From NCBI GenBank assembly GCA_013335235.1, contig JAAXVZ010000034.1:1-9403 (forward strand): a stretch of DNA of 9,403 nt, written 5' to 3'. The notes below the pieces were generated by a model, which saw nothing but the letters and a program-made list of their open reading frames with translations, was not told where the DNA came from and did no database searches. This document shows, one piece after another, positions 1-6,086 of the stretch. The position numbers were made by a program, and so were the translations under genes. The stretch comes from Nanobdellota archaeon. GTDB taxonomy: Archaea; Nanobdellota; Nanobdellia; Woesearchaeales; GW2011-AR15. Position 1 is the stretch's first letter. Each line of letters starts with the position of its first letter.

Positions 1-40
1 TTCTAGGATACTTTTAGCAGGCCTGGATTGAATCCTAGAA
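1..40. repeat. 9-bp perfect inverted repeat at window edge
   Basis: TTCTAGGAT (1-9) is repeated as its exact reverse complement ATCCTAGAA (32-40) around a 22-nt loop, and the loop contains the palindrome CAGGCCTG (18-25). All frames across bases 1-58 hit stops, so the segment looks non-coding. It could be a hairpin at the 3' end of a gene lying outside the window or part of a control region, but no U-tract follows it. An inverted repeat of this size is about as frequent as chance allows in 9 kb, so the functional call is weak. Confidence 0.35.
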
Positions 41-71
41 TATCAACAGGGAATCTGGGTGCTGTGCAAAG

Positions 72-81
72 CATTATATAG
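72..81 (+). promoter_or_regulatory. TATA box for the DUF2892 gene
   Basis: The ATTATATAG stretch is centred near 77, about 36 bp before the ATG at 113. The expected transcription start about 25 bp downstream (near 101-103) falls just ahead of the GGTGAT ribosome binding site, so the spacing fits a short-leader archaeal promoter. Confidence 0.5.
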
Positions 82-102
82 CTGCATCACAATAATAGGT
101 TT

Positions 103-108
103 GGTGAT
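103..108 (+). promoter_or_regulatory. GGTGAT ribosome binding site deciding the DUF2892 start
   Basis: GGTGAT matches the archaeal anti-Shine-Dalgarno (16S 3' end, ATCACC) and ends 4 nt before ATG 113. This fixes that ATG as the start and rules out the upstream in-frame GTG at 59. Confidence 0.75.
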
Positions 109-112
109 ATCC

Positions 113-304
113 ATGAAGAGGAATGTAGGAAAATTTGACCGTATGATAAGAGTTATCGTATCTGTAGTTCTCGCTTTAGCAGGCTATTTCACAGGCCTTT
201 GGTTCCTATATGTCTTTGCAGCAATCCTTATGGCGACAGCAGTGATGCGGTTCTGCGGCTTGTATACTCTACTTGGTATCAACACCTGCAAGATCAAGAA
301 GTGA
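113..304 (+). CDS. YgaP-like two-helix membrane protein (DUF2892 family)
   Basis: A 63-residue protein with the pattern of the DUF2892/YgaP transmembrane family. It has an N-terminal NVGKFDRMIR motif (residues 4-13), two hydrophobic helices (about 13-29 and 30-47) separated by a very short glycine-containing turn, and the C-terminal signature FCGLYTLLGINTC (47-59) with cysteines at 48 and 59. The family usually reads FCPLYSLLGINTC, so Pro-to-Gly at 49 is a small departure. In bacteria this domain is often fused to a rhodanese; here it is stand-alone, the common small form. The biochemical role of the family is not settled; the paired cysteines suggest a thiol or sulfur connection, and a thioredoxin lies two genes away, which is only suggestive. 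The start is set by the GGTGAT site. The last 12 codons overlap the 3' end of the opposite-strand HD gene. Confidence 0.85.
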   Translation: MKRNVGKFDRMIRVIVSVVLALAGYFTGLWFLYVFAAILMATAVMRFCGLYTLLGINTCKIKK

Positions 305-772
305 GCCCCTAATCTTCTTTTTTGCAGCAAAGAACTCGCTAAGGTCTTTTCCTCCTGCCTGGTATTCTTTTGCCTGGAGGACCATGTCAAGCTTGTCCAG
401 CTCTTTTACCAGCTTCGCTTCCTCTGACTTCCCGGACTCATACTCTTCCCATAGTTGCATCAGCTTAGGCGAGCCTACCTCTTTTGCAATCTCAAAGATG
501 GCCTTTTTCTCTAGCCTATGCTTCTCATCAGAGCTGATTTCATGCGGTGTCATGTCGCCGACAACAGACTCTGCGAGGTCATGGACCAAAGCCAGCCTCA
601 TGCATTTCTCACAGTCTAAGCCTAACTCATCAGAGCACACCATAGAAAGCAGGGCAACTGAATAAGAATGTGATGCGACTGTCTCATGGTCAGGTATATT
701 GTGCCTGGTCCAGCCAGTCCTGTCAAGGGATTTAAGCCTAGAGATAAAAGAATGAAGCTTTTCTAGCCTCAT
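269..772 (-). CDS. HD-domain 5'-deoxynucleotidase (HDDC2/YfbR-like)
   Basis: A 167-residue cytosolic metal-dependent phosphohydrolase of the HD superfamily, closest in pattern to HDDC2/YfbR enzymes that hydrolyse deoxynucleoside 5'-monophosphates. Visible landmarks are RTGW (18-21), which recurs in HDDC2 proteins; the first metal-ligand histidine in ETVASHS (H35); the HD pair in LALVHDLAE (H64, D65) followed by E68; VGDMTP (71-76); and the late aspartate in VKELDKLDMVLQAKEY (D126). All expected metal ligands are present and the length is normal. The ATG is the first possible start, because an in-frame TAA lies two codons upstream. A TATA box about 39 bp upstream gives a leader of roughly 12 nt with no clear Shine-Dalgarno. 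The likely role is dNMP turnover; exact substrate choice cannot be read from sequence. It converges on and overlaps the DUF2892 gene. Confidence 0.88.
   Translation of the reverse strand: MRLEKLHSFISRLKSLDRTGWTRHNIPDHETVASHSYSVALLSMVCSDELGLDCEKCMRLALVHDLAESVVGDMTPHEISSDEKHRLEKKAIFEIAKEVGSPKLMQLWEEYESGKSEEAKLVKELDKLDMVLQAKEYQAGGKDLSEFFAAKKKIRGSLLDLAGVDTK
318..323 (+). terminator. U-tract terminator after the DUF2892 gene
   Basis: A run of six T residues (AATCTTCTTTTTTG context) starts 14 nt after the stop codon. Archaeal RNA polymerase terminates at such U-tracts without needing a hairpin. The tract lies inside the antisense HD coding region, so it would limit read-through against that gene. 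Confidence 0.5.
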
Positions 773-804
773 TTGTTATGATGCCCCACTAGTTGTAGTG
801 ATTG

Positions 805-822
805 AATCTTATATCCTTTTTT
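805..822 (-). promoter_or_regulatory. BRE/TATA promoter of the HD nucleotidase gene
   Basis: On the minus strand AAAAAAGG (822-815, BRE-like) is followed by ATATAAG (814-808). The TATA centre near 811 predicts a transcript start near 785-787, leaving a 12-15 nt leader before ATG 772. Confidence 0.55.
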
Positions 823-846
823 CTCATGCAAGGGGTATCGTAACAC

Positions 847-872
847 TGAAAATTCACGCGTATGAATTTTCA
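847..872. repeat. Perfect 10-bp inverted repeat overlapping the thioredoxin stop codon
   Basis: TGAAAATTCA (847-856), a 6-nt loop CGCGTA, then TGAATTTTCA (863-872) form a perfect stem. On the minus strand the stem begins with the thioredoxin TGA stop codon itself, so the hairpin would form at the very 3' end of that mRNA. The descending arm is T-rich (ATTTTC). Likely roles are 3'-end protection, termination or transcript processing between the thioredoxin and HD genes. Each arm is itself nearly self-complementary, so a protein-binding dyad is an alternative. Confidence 0.55.
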
Positions 873-1184
873 TTTTAGTGCGTGCAGTATCTTCTCCTTT
901 AGTGCATCCTTAGACATAGCTCCAATCACTTTCCCGACTTGCACGCCTTTCTTGAATATTATGAGCGTAGGGATGCTCATTATCTCGTGGCTGGCGGCTG
1001 TCTCTTCAGCCTCGTCGACATTCACCTTGAAGAAGCTCACATCTTTCATCTCTTTGGAGAGCTCCTCGAACCTTGGTCCCAGCATCTTGCATGGTCCGCA
1101 CCATTCTGCCCAGAAGTCTACAACAGACTTATCCGCTTTCTTGACTTCTGCATCAAAATTTGAATCATTTAATTCAGTAGGCAT
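870..1184 (-). CDS. trxA: Thioredoxin
   Basis: A 104-residue, full-length single-domain thioredoxin. The redox-active site is WCGPC (28-32) inside VVDFWAEWCGPCK, with the buried aspartate D23, the cis-proline loop SIPTLIIF (P72) and the C-terminal glycine region VGKVIGA (83-89). All hallmarks of an active disulfide reductase are present, and no signal peptide is visible, so it should be cytosolic. The start is fixed by GGTGAT three nt before the ATG. A TATA box lies directly after the stop codon of the upstream membrane-protein gene, so thioredoxin has its own promoter even though it follows that gene in the same direction. No thioredoxin reductase is in the window, so the electron donor is unknown. 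Confidence 0.95.
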   Translation of the reverse strand: MPTELNDSNFDAEVKKADKSVVDFWAEWCGPCKMLGPRFEELSKEMKDVSFFKVNVDEAEETAASHEIMSIPTLIIFKKGVQVGKVIGAMSKDALKEKILHALK

Positions 1185-1187
1185 ATA

Positions 1188-1193
1188 ATCACC
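1188..1193 (-). promoter_or_regulatory. GGTGAT ribosome binding site of thioredoxin
   Basis: GGTGAT on the minus strand ends 3 nt before the ATG at 1184 and matches the archaeal anti-Shine-Dalgarno perfectly. Confidence 0.75.
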
Positions 1194-1213
1194 ATGCCAA
1201 GGAAGCCATATTT

Positions 1214-1224
1214 ATTTTATATAA
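1214..1224 (-). promoter_or_regulatory. TATA box of thioredoxin
   Basis: TTATATAAAAT on the minus strand, centred near 1219, lies 35 bp before the ATG. It begins immediately after the TAA stop of the upstream membrane-protein gene, so the 40-bp gap holds a complete promoter plus ribosome binding site. Confidence 0.65.
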
Positions 1225-1749
1225 TTATTGTTTAAGGATTGTAACAGCGATAGCAGATATTGCAAGGATTGTGTCAGCCACTATTATATAGCTCCATTCC
1301 CTGGCATGCGTGTCATCCAGCCTGAGGAAGCTGAATTTATACCTAAACAGGACCGGATTCTGAGGGAAATCCTTGAAAGGCCTAAAAAGCGGGAGATTCC
1401 TGTGCCCTGGCAAATCTATCAGCAGATGGATGGAAAGCCCAATAATGACAGATGACACAATAGACGGCAAGGCATATGGGACAGATAGCACAAGGGAGAT
1501 AATGACAGTAAACACAATGCCAAGAGGCAGAAGGAACAATGCCGCCCAAAGAAGGGTATGCATGGACTTTGGCTCCAGCAAGGTATAGCTCCCAAAGATA
1601 CCCTTTTTTCTCATGAGCGCGAGGACATAACCCTGGACATAGTCCAGATCAGGCAGCTGCGATGCAATGAAAAGCGCTATTGGATTCAAGTGAGGGAAAA
1701 GGATATACAGGATATAAAAAGAAAGGAAATGCCCGAGGTGAGATGCCAT
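1225..1749 (-). CDS. YdjM/DUF457-type multi-pass membrane protein (metal-dependent hydrolase family)
   Basis: A 174-residue integral membrane protein with the polar signature of the membrane-bound metal-dependent hydrolase family. Visible residues are H4 and H7 at the N-terminus, PDLDY (33-37, D34 and D36), H64 at the start of a hydrophobic segment, and HLLIDLPGH (108-116: H108, D112, H116). Four hydrophobic stretches lie at about 8-30, 65-90, 92-112 and 153-172. It is paralogous to the protein at 8628-9173, sharing for example H64 and D34 at identical positions, HLxxDxPxH and NPxLFRxxF. The family name implies hydrolysis, but few members have a proven substrate. The ATG lies 7 nt after the stop of the 978-residue coiled-coil gene, with GAGG in the gap, so the two are almost certainly co-transcribed and translationally coupled. 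Confidence 0.8.
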   Translation of the reverse strand: MASHLGHFLSFYILYILFPHLNPIALFIASQLPDLDYVQGYVLALMRKKGIFGSYTLLEPKSMHTLLWAALFLLPLGIVFTVIISLVLSVPYALPSIVSSVIIGLSIHLLIDLPGHRNLPLFRPFKDFPQNPVLFRYKFSFLRLDDTHAREWSYIIVADTILAISAIAVTILKQ

Positions 1750-1759
1750 ATCCTCACTA
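1750..1759 (-). promoter_or_regulatory. Coupled stop/RBS junction between coiled-coil and membrane-protein genes
   Basis: The minus strand reads TAG-TGAGGAT-ATG. The coiled-coil gene stops at 1757, and the 7-nt gap contains GAGG as a Shine-Dalgarno-like element. There is no room for an independent promoter except inside the upstream gene. Confidence 0.6.
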
Positions 1760-4693
1760 ATAGACCATACCTGTATTTATCTGCTGTGATAGCAGCCGGT
1801 TGTATAAGCCCATTATCGCTGTATAATACCTGTTCTTCTCTTCTTTTGGCAGCTGGACATACTTCTCTTGCAGCTTTTGGTATATCTGCTCTGAGGACTT
1901 GATATCCCCGCTTGTTACAGATATCTGGAACTGCTGGAGCAGGTTGTCTATATTGGCTTCTGAGAGGAGGTTATCCTTCCTCATCGTGTCAAGCTCGCGA
2001 GGCTTGAAGACATTAGTGATTTCACCATATATCTCTTCCTTGTCCCCCTCGTTCAGGTCCTCGAATATCTTCTGTATCTCAAGATATGTGTCTCTTGCCC
2101 GTGGGTTCTGCCCGTGTCCGATGAAGTCCTTCGCAACATTAAGGAGCCTCAATATATCAAGGATATCTGGGCTTCCAACATCAACCAGAGGAGTATGGCT
2201 TACAGTAACCTGGTGGAGATGAAGTTCCTGAGGATTGTTAAGGAGGTTAGACCTTCCGACAAGAGTCTTGGTCATGTCATCATAAACTTTCCCCTGGGTA
2301 TCGACTGTCTTCTCTTTCTGGTTCAGGTAATAACCTTTCTGCATGAGCCGCTTCTCGATACGGTCTATCGCCCTCTTCTCTCTTGCTATGCTGGCAGAGA
2401 CATCCCTCCTTAGCCTGTCATAGCTTTCCATCCTTTTCTGAAGCTGCGATTCAAGCATCCTGAGCCGGACTGCCTTGTTCTGCTGATCATACTTGATTTT
2501 ATCAATGTCCTTTTCCATAGACTTCAAATCAAGCTCTTTTAGCTCAAGTGACTGGAGCCTGCTCCTGATCTCAAGCTCGGATTTCCCAAGCTGCGCCTCG
2601 AAGCTTATCACAGCAGGCTCTTTTTTTGCGAGAGCCTCCTGCTTCATTGTTAGCTGTCGGTCAAGGGCCTCGAACTCAGGGGCCTTCTGATTGAACTCCA
2701 GCTCAACTGTGTCGAAGTATTTCTTCTTCTGCTCCATGTCTTTCTTTATGCTGTCTTTTTCCTTGGTTATGTCCTTATAGTTATCTACCTTCGAGTTGAG
2801 GCTTTCATCTAGCTCTTTCTCATGCGCAAGGAGTGTCGTTATCTTCTTCTCTGTTGCTGCAAGGTCAGAGAGAGCTATATCCATATGCCTCATCAGGAGT
2901 CCTGAGACAAGCCTGGAATACTGCCTCTTCTCATTGAGGAGATTCTCTTCTTCTACAGAAAGCTTGTTCTCCCTTTCCTGGTAGAATCTCTGGAGCTTGA
3001 TGAAGCTTTCCTGCTTCTCTTTGACCTCATTTTTCATTGCCTCTATCTCCTGTATGGCAGAGTCATATTTTTTCGACAGCTCATCCTTGATCTTCTTCAG
3101 GACTTTCTCTTTGGACTCCAAAAACTGCGCTCTTGACTTCATCGACTTCTCATCCTGGGACAGCTTGGAAGACATCCCTTTGATATTCGCTTCCATTGCT
3201 GCAACAGCGTTCAGCCTCTCGCCAATATCCTTCTCGCGCAACCTCAGCTCCTCTCTCTTCTTGTCAAGGTCTGTTATCTGGGAATTGATATTCGTCTCAA
3301 ATTCTTTGTATTCCGGAAGCTTCCTTTCCTGCATCCGTTTCAGTATCTCCTGCTTCTCGCCTTCAAGGACCTTTTTCTCCTTGCCAAGAAGCCTTATCTC
3401 CTCTGCGATCCCTTTCTTGCCGAGTTCGAGATTAGACACAATATCTGAAAGGCTCTTCTTGAACTTCCTCTCCTTCTCGTTTAGCTTTGACTCGAATTTA
3501 GGGAGTTCTGAAGCAGATAATGGTTTGTCTTTGGGTGTCTCTACCACAGGTTTTTCCGCTGCTATTGAAACTGGTTTCTTCACTTCCCTGACATGCGCTT
3601 TTTTCACCAGGCTCTCTTTAGCAGCTGCAAGCGCTTTGGCCTGCTCCTGCCTGACAGGTTTTGTAACAGGCTGCATAGGTCGGGCTTTCTCTGCCCTGGC
3701 TGGTTTTTTCTGATGTTTCTGCACAGGCACAGGTTTGTCAATATCCGCGGAAAGTTGCATTGTATCATGCTCTTCTGGGACTTTTGGTGCAGGCACTTCT
3801 TCAGCATCTTCCGAAACAGCAGGCACAATCTCATCCAGCGTCTCAGGTGTTTTTGCAGGACTTATCTTAGGCTCCGGATCGTCTGTAGGCTCGCTCTTTG
3901 GCTCAGGAAGGTCATCTTCCTGCAGCTCAGGAATGTCTGCTGTCTTCAGCTGGGTCGGACCGACTGCAAAAGAGACAGGGTCCTTATCTGCAGCCTGCAA
4001 TGCAGGCGCATCTTCAGTAATAGCTTCCTGCTGCGAAACAGGTGCTTGCTGGATCTCCTGAGTTACGAATTCCTCTCCTTTAGGAGGCGCAAACGCATTC
4101 TCCTCAACAGCCTGCAATTCTATCTTTTCCTCTTTTGGACCGCCATGGGCGATAATCTTCTTATTGAACCCGAATATCCTTGAGAATAAACCAGGCTTCT
4201 GCTGAACAGAAGGCTGCTTAGTCTCTAGGTTTGGAGGTATATCAAATCTAGGCACCTCTGCAGGTGGCAGTGAATCTATCTGGACAGGCGTATGTTCGCT
4301 ATGCTCAAAGGCTGGCAGGTCAGGGAGCACAGCTGCTGAGACCCCTGAAATCTCGTCAACCAGATTAGATAGGTCTGTTACAACAGTGAGCAGGCTCTCC
4401 TTAGTTATCTTGGAATGGTCAAATTCAAGACTGCTCATGCTGACGCAAATCTTTGCGATTCCTGACGCATGGCCTACCCTGTTCTCTTCAGCTTCAAGCA
4501 GCAGGTCCTCGTATGTGAATTTGTATGCCAGGCCGAACGCTTTCAGGAGAAAATTATTCACCAGCTTCTCCAGCCGCGTGAAGGCGTTTTGCAGATTCTC
4601 TTCTCTTACCAATTCCTTTTGAAACTTAGAAATATCATTTAGGAATTCTTCTCTCAACTGCTCTGAAAACTCAGAGCTCACCCCGTTTTTCAT
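1757..4693 (-). CDS. Large coiled-coil protein with duplicated C-terminal helical module
   Basis: A 978-residue protein that I do not recognise as a named family. Residues 1-118 form a compact, mostly helical N-terminal domain. Residues about 120-395 are a Pro/Glu/Lys/Ala-rich, probably disordered linker with stretches such as EPKSEPTDDPEPK; it contains one hydrophobic-basic motif, GLFSRIFGFNKK (168-179), that could be an amphipathic membrane-contact helix. Residues about 400-815 are highly charged with regular leucine/isoleucine spacing and read as a long coiled coil with almost no prolines. Residues about 840-970 hold two helical repeats 68 residues apart: Y870..L880..K885..Y889..I892..F896 matches Y938..L948..K953..Y957..I960..Y964, resembling TPR-like helix pairs. 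There is no signal peptide or transmembrane helix. A TATA box 26-27 bp upstream implies a leaderless mRNA starting at this ATG. The gene is coupled to a membrane protein, so a structural or scaffolding role at the membrane is plausible. SMC or Rad50 is excluded because no Walker A or ABC signature is present. Confidence 0.85.
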   Translation of the reverse strand: MKNGVSSEFSEQLREEFLNDISKFQKELVREENLQNAFTRLEKLVNNFLLKAFGLAYKFTYEDLLLEAEENRVGHASGIAKICVSMSSLEFDHSKITKESLLTVVTDLSNLVDEISGVSAAVLPDLPAFEHSEHTPVQIDSLPPAEVPRFDIPPNLETKQPSVQQKPGLFSRIFGFNKKIIAHGGPKEEKIELQAVEENAFAPPKGEEFVTQEIQQAPVSQQEAITEDAPALQAADKDPVSFAVGPTQLKTADIPELQEDDLPEPKSEPTDDPEPKISPAKTPETLDEIVPAVSEDAEEVPAPKVPEEHDTMQLSADIDKPVPVQKHQKKPARAEKARPMQPVTKPVRQEQAKALAAAKESLVKKAHVREVKKPVSIAAEKPVVETPKDKPLSASELPKFESKLNEKERKFKKSLSDIVSNLELGKKGIAEEIRLLGKEKKVLEGEKQEILKRMQERKLPEYKEFETNINSQITDLDKKREELRLREKDIGERLNAVAAMEANIKGMSSKLSQDEKSMKSRAQFLESKEKVLKKIKDELSKKYDSAIQEIEAMKNEVKEKQESFIKLQRFYQERENKLSVEEENLLNEKRQYSRLVSGLLMRHMDIALSDLAATEKKITTLLAHEKELDESLNSKVDNYKDITKEKDSIKKDMEQKKKYFDTVELEFNQKAPEFEALDRQLTMKQEALAKKEPAVISFEAQLGKSELEIRSRLQSLELKELDLKSMEKDIDKIKYDQQNKAVRLRMLESQLQKRMESYDRLRRDVSASIAREKRAIDRIEKRLMQKGYYLNQKEKTVDTQGKVYDDMTKTLVGRSNLLNNPQELHLHQVTVSHTPLVDVGSPDILDILRLLNVAKDFIGHGQNPRARDTYLEIQKIFEDLNEGDKEEIYGEITNVFKPRELDTMRKDNLLSEANIDNLLQQFQISVTSGDIKSSEQIYQKLQEKYVQLPKEEKNRYYTAIMGLYNRLLSQQINTGMVY

Positions 4694-4713
4694 GGAACCA
4701 ATAGATGCGATAG

Positions 4714-4726
4714 GCTATATAAATTT
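4714..4726 (-). promoter_or_regulatory. TATA box of the coiled-coil/membrane-protein operon
   Basis: The minus strand reads AAAATTTATATAGCC; TTTATATA (4723-4716) is centred 26-27 bp before the A of ATG 4693. The predicted transcript therefore starts at or next to the start codon, and no Shine-Dalgarno is present, as expected for a leaderless gene. Confidence 0.7.
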
Positions 4727-4745
4727 TACGGAAAAGGTTAGCACT

Positions 4746-5222
4746 TTATAGATGTACAATATTCTTTTTTGCCTGTATCTCCCTGAATGCAGGATCAAGA
4801 GAGACACACGGCATCCCTTCAAGTATGACGCTGGATATCCTGACGCCTTTTGACGCAAGGCCGTTAATCATGGTGCGCGTACCTTCCTCAGACAGCCCAA
4901 GATTCCTTGATATCTCTTTATAGCTCATTATATCGCCTGACCTGGAATACAGCATCTGAAAGACTTCCATCTCCCTGCCGGTCAGGATTATAGGCCCCTC
5001 TGGTTGCGGCACCCTGCCTTGCAGGCATTCTATAGCCATCTCTATCCGGTCTATCCTCTCTGAAAGCTTCTCTACTTTCTCATTTAGGTCAGCCAGGTCA
5101 TGCGAAGAGGCGTTGATCTCATCAGTGTTCTCATTTATCGCCTCAAGATGGTCATTTAGCTCTGCCTTGATCTTTGAGAATGCATCTCTCAGCCTCAGCT
5201 CTTTCTGCACAGGTCCCACCAT
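4746..5222 (-). CDS. Coiled-coil plus winged-helix DNA-binding protein
   Basis: A 158-residue protein with two parts. Residues about 8-68 are a charged amphipathic helix with heptad-like spacing (for example LNEKVEKLSERIDRIEMAI, 46-64), probably a dimerisation coiled coil. Residues about 78-145 are a helix-turn-helix/winged-helix domain: ILTGREMEVFQMLY (79-92), YKEISRNLGLS (101-111) as the positioning helix, and EEGTRTMINGLASKGV (112-127) as the probable recognition helix, followed by strand-like residues 128-142. The LTxREMEVF opening resembles sigma-region-4/LuxR-type and archaeal wHTH regulators. I chose ATG 5222 over the in-frame TTG at 5243, because the TATA box centred at 5250 predicts transcription starting near 5222-5226. 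It is probably a local transcription regulator; its targets are unknown, but it shares a promoter region with the divergent methyltransferase. Confidence 0.8.
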   Translation of the reverse strand: MVGPVQKELRLRDAFSKIKAELNDHLEAINENTDEINASSHDLADLNEKVEKLSERIDRIEMAIECLQGRVPQPEGPIILTGREMEVFQMLYSRSGDIMSYKEISRNLGLSEEGTRTMINGLASKGVRISSVILEGMPCVSLDPAFREIQAKKNIVHL

Positions 5223-5241
5223 AAATGGCAGGAGAGAGTTC

Positions 5242-5256
5242 AAAAATTTATAAAGT
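5242..5256. promoter_or_regulatory. Shared palindromic TATA box for two divergent genes
   Basis: TTTATAAA (5247-5254) is an exact palindrome centred at 5250.5. It is 26-27 bp from ATG 5277 on the + strand and 28-29 bp from ATG 5222 on the - strand. Both distances match the archaeal TATA-to-start spacing, and neither gene has a Shine-Dalgarno, so one box may serve two leaderless genes. The AAAAA flank on the left is BRE-like for the + direction. Confidence 0.6.
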
Positions 5257-5276
5257 TATATGTTTTGCATATGATA

Positions 5277-5894
5277 ATGGTAGGGTCAAAGAAGCAGCTT
5301 GCCGTATTCCTGTCTAGATTGCAAAGTTTCGAGAAGCCAAGTTTCAGGCTTGAGCAATATCCGACAGACTCTGAGATTGCTGCCGAAATCCTCTGGTTCG
5401 GGCAGCAGCTCGGGGACATAGAAGGGAAGACTGTTGCTGACCTGGGTTGCGGCACAGGAATATTGGGCATAGGTGCCATGATGTTTAGCCCAAAAAAAGT
5501 ATTTTTTGTAGATATTGATGAGATGCCAATAAAAAGGCTCAGGGAGAACCTCAAGCTGATGGAAGCCTCAGATTATGAAATAATGAATAACGATGTAACT
5601 AGTTTCAAGGAGAAAGTGCATCTCGTGCTGCAGAATCCTCCGTTCGGTGTGAAGAGCGAGCATGCAGACCGTGTTTTCCTGGAAAAGGCGTTTGAGATAG
5701 GCATATACAGTTTCCATAAGACCGAGTCTAAAGCGTTCATCGAGTCATTGGCAAAAGACCGCGGGTTCTCTGTCACCCATTATTTTGAGTTCAAGTTCCC
5801 ATTGAAGAACAGCATGCACTTCCACACAAAGAAAGTCGAGCATATCGCTGTTGGGTGCTGGAGGCTCTCAAGGAACCCAGCCAGCAGCACCTAA
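5277..5894 (+). CDS. METTL5-like N6-adenine rRNA methyltransferase
   Basis: A 205-residue class I SAM-dependent methyltransferase. Numbered from ATG 5277, it shows the family entry motif EQYPTDSEIAAEILW (26-40), the SAM-binding motif I VADLGCGTGILGIG (53-66), the acidic end of strand 2 in VDIDE (78-82) and the catalytic NPPFG (120-124) typical of N6-adenine methyltransferases. YSFHKT (144-149) and HFHTKKVEHI (181-190) also match METTL5, the enzyme that methylates one adenosine of 18S rRNA in eukaryotes. The inferred role is m6A modification of 16S rRNA, acting on the ribosome in the cytosol; whether a TRMT112-like partner is needed cannot be seen here. ATG 5271 and TTG 5265 are alternative starts, but TATA spacing favours a leaderless ATG 5277. 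It is divergent from the HTH gene. Confidence 0.92.
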   Translation: MVGSKKQLAVFLSRLQSFEKPSFRLEQYPTDSEIAAEILWFGQQLGDIEGKTVADLGCGTGILGIGAMMFSPKKVFFVDIDEMPIKRLRENLKLMEASDYEIMNNDVTSFKEKVHLVLQNPPFGVKSEHADRVFLEKAFEIGIYSFHKTESKAFIESLAKDRGFSVTHYFEFKFPLKNSMHFHTKKVEHIAVGCWRLSRNPASST

Positions 5895-6086
5895 CCCTCC
5901 ATAATTCCTTCTTGAAGCAAACGTCAATCACTCCTGACCACCACTAGTCTGGCACTTTATTTTGTCGCTATGGTTTGATGGCATGTTCGCTCGTATAGGA
6001 CATTTGTTCTGGCCCTTGCGTTTTCAACTGCTTAAATATCAAGGAATATTTCTCCGCCAGTGACGAACACAGGTAGAAAACGCAGA

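Noticed and set aside
18..45. Possible tRNA T-arm (GGATTGAATCC)
   Set aside because: No 5-bp stem with a 7-nt TTCRANY loop can be drawn, and no acceptor-stem partner or CCA follows.
59..112. 18-residue N-terminal extension of the DUF2892 protein from GTG 59
   Set aside because: The extension covers the TATA box and the GGTGAT site. The family starts at the NVGKxDR segment, so ATG 113 is correct.
273..665. 130-residue open frame on the + strand
   Set aside because: It is a shadow of the HD nucleotidase, whose metal-ligand motifs are clear on the other strand.
2997..3713. 238-residue open frame on the + strand
   Set aside because: It lies wholly antisense to the coiled-coil gene. Its Ser/Phe/Leu-rich composition is what Glu/Lys/Leu codons give when read from the other strand, and it has no initiation signals or domain pattern.
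3593..4183. 196-residue open frame on the + strand
   Set aside because: It is antisense to the proline-rich linker of the coiled-coil gene; the Arg/Leu/Cys-rich translation has no recognisable motif.
1757..4693. SMC/Rad50-like ATPase
   Set aside because: Despite the long coiled coil there is no Walker A (GxxGxGKS/T), ABC signature or Walker B at either end, and no zinc hook in the middle.
5223..5243. TTG start at 5243 for the HTH protein
   Set aside because: It lies only about 7 bp from the TATA centre, upstream of any likely transcription start, and has no Shine-Dalgarno.
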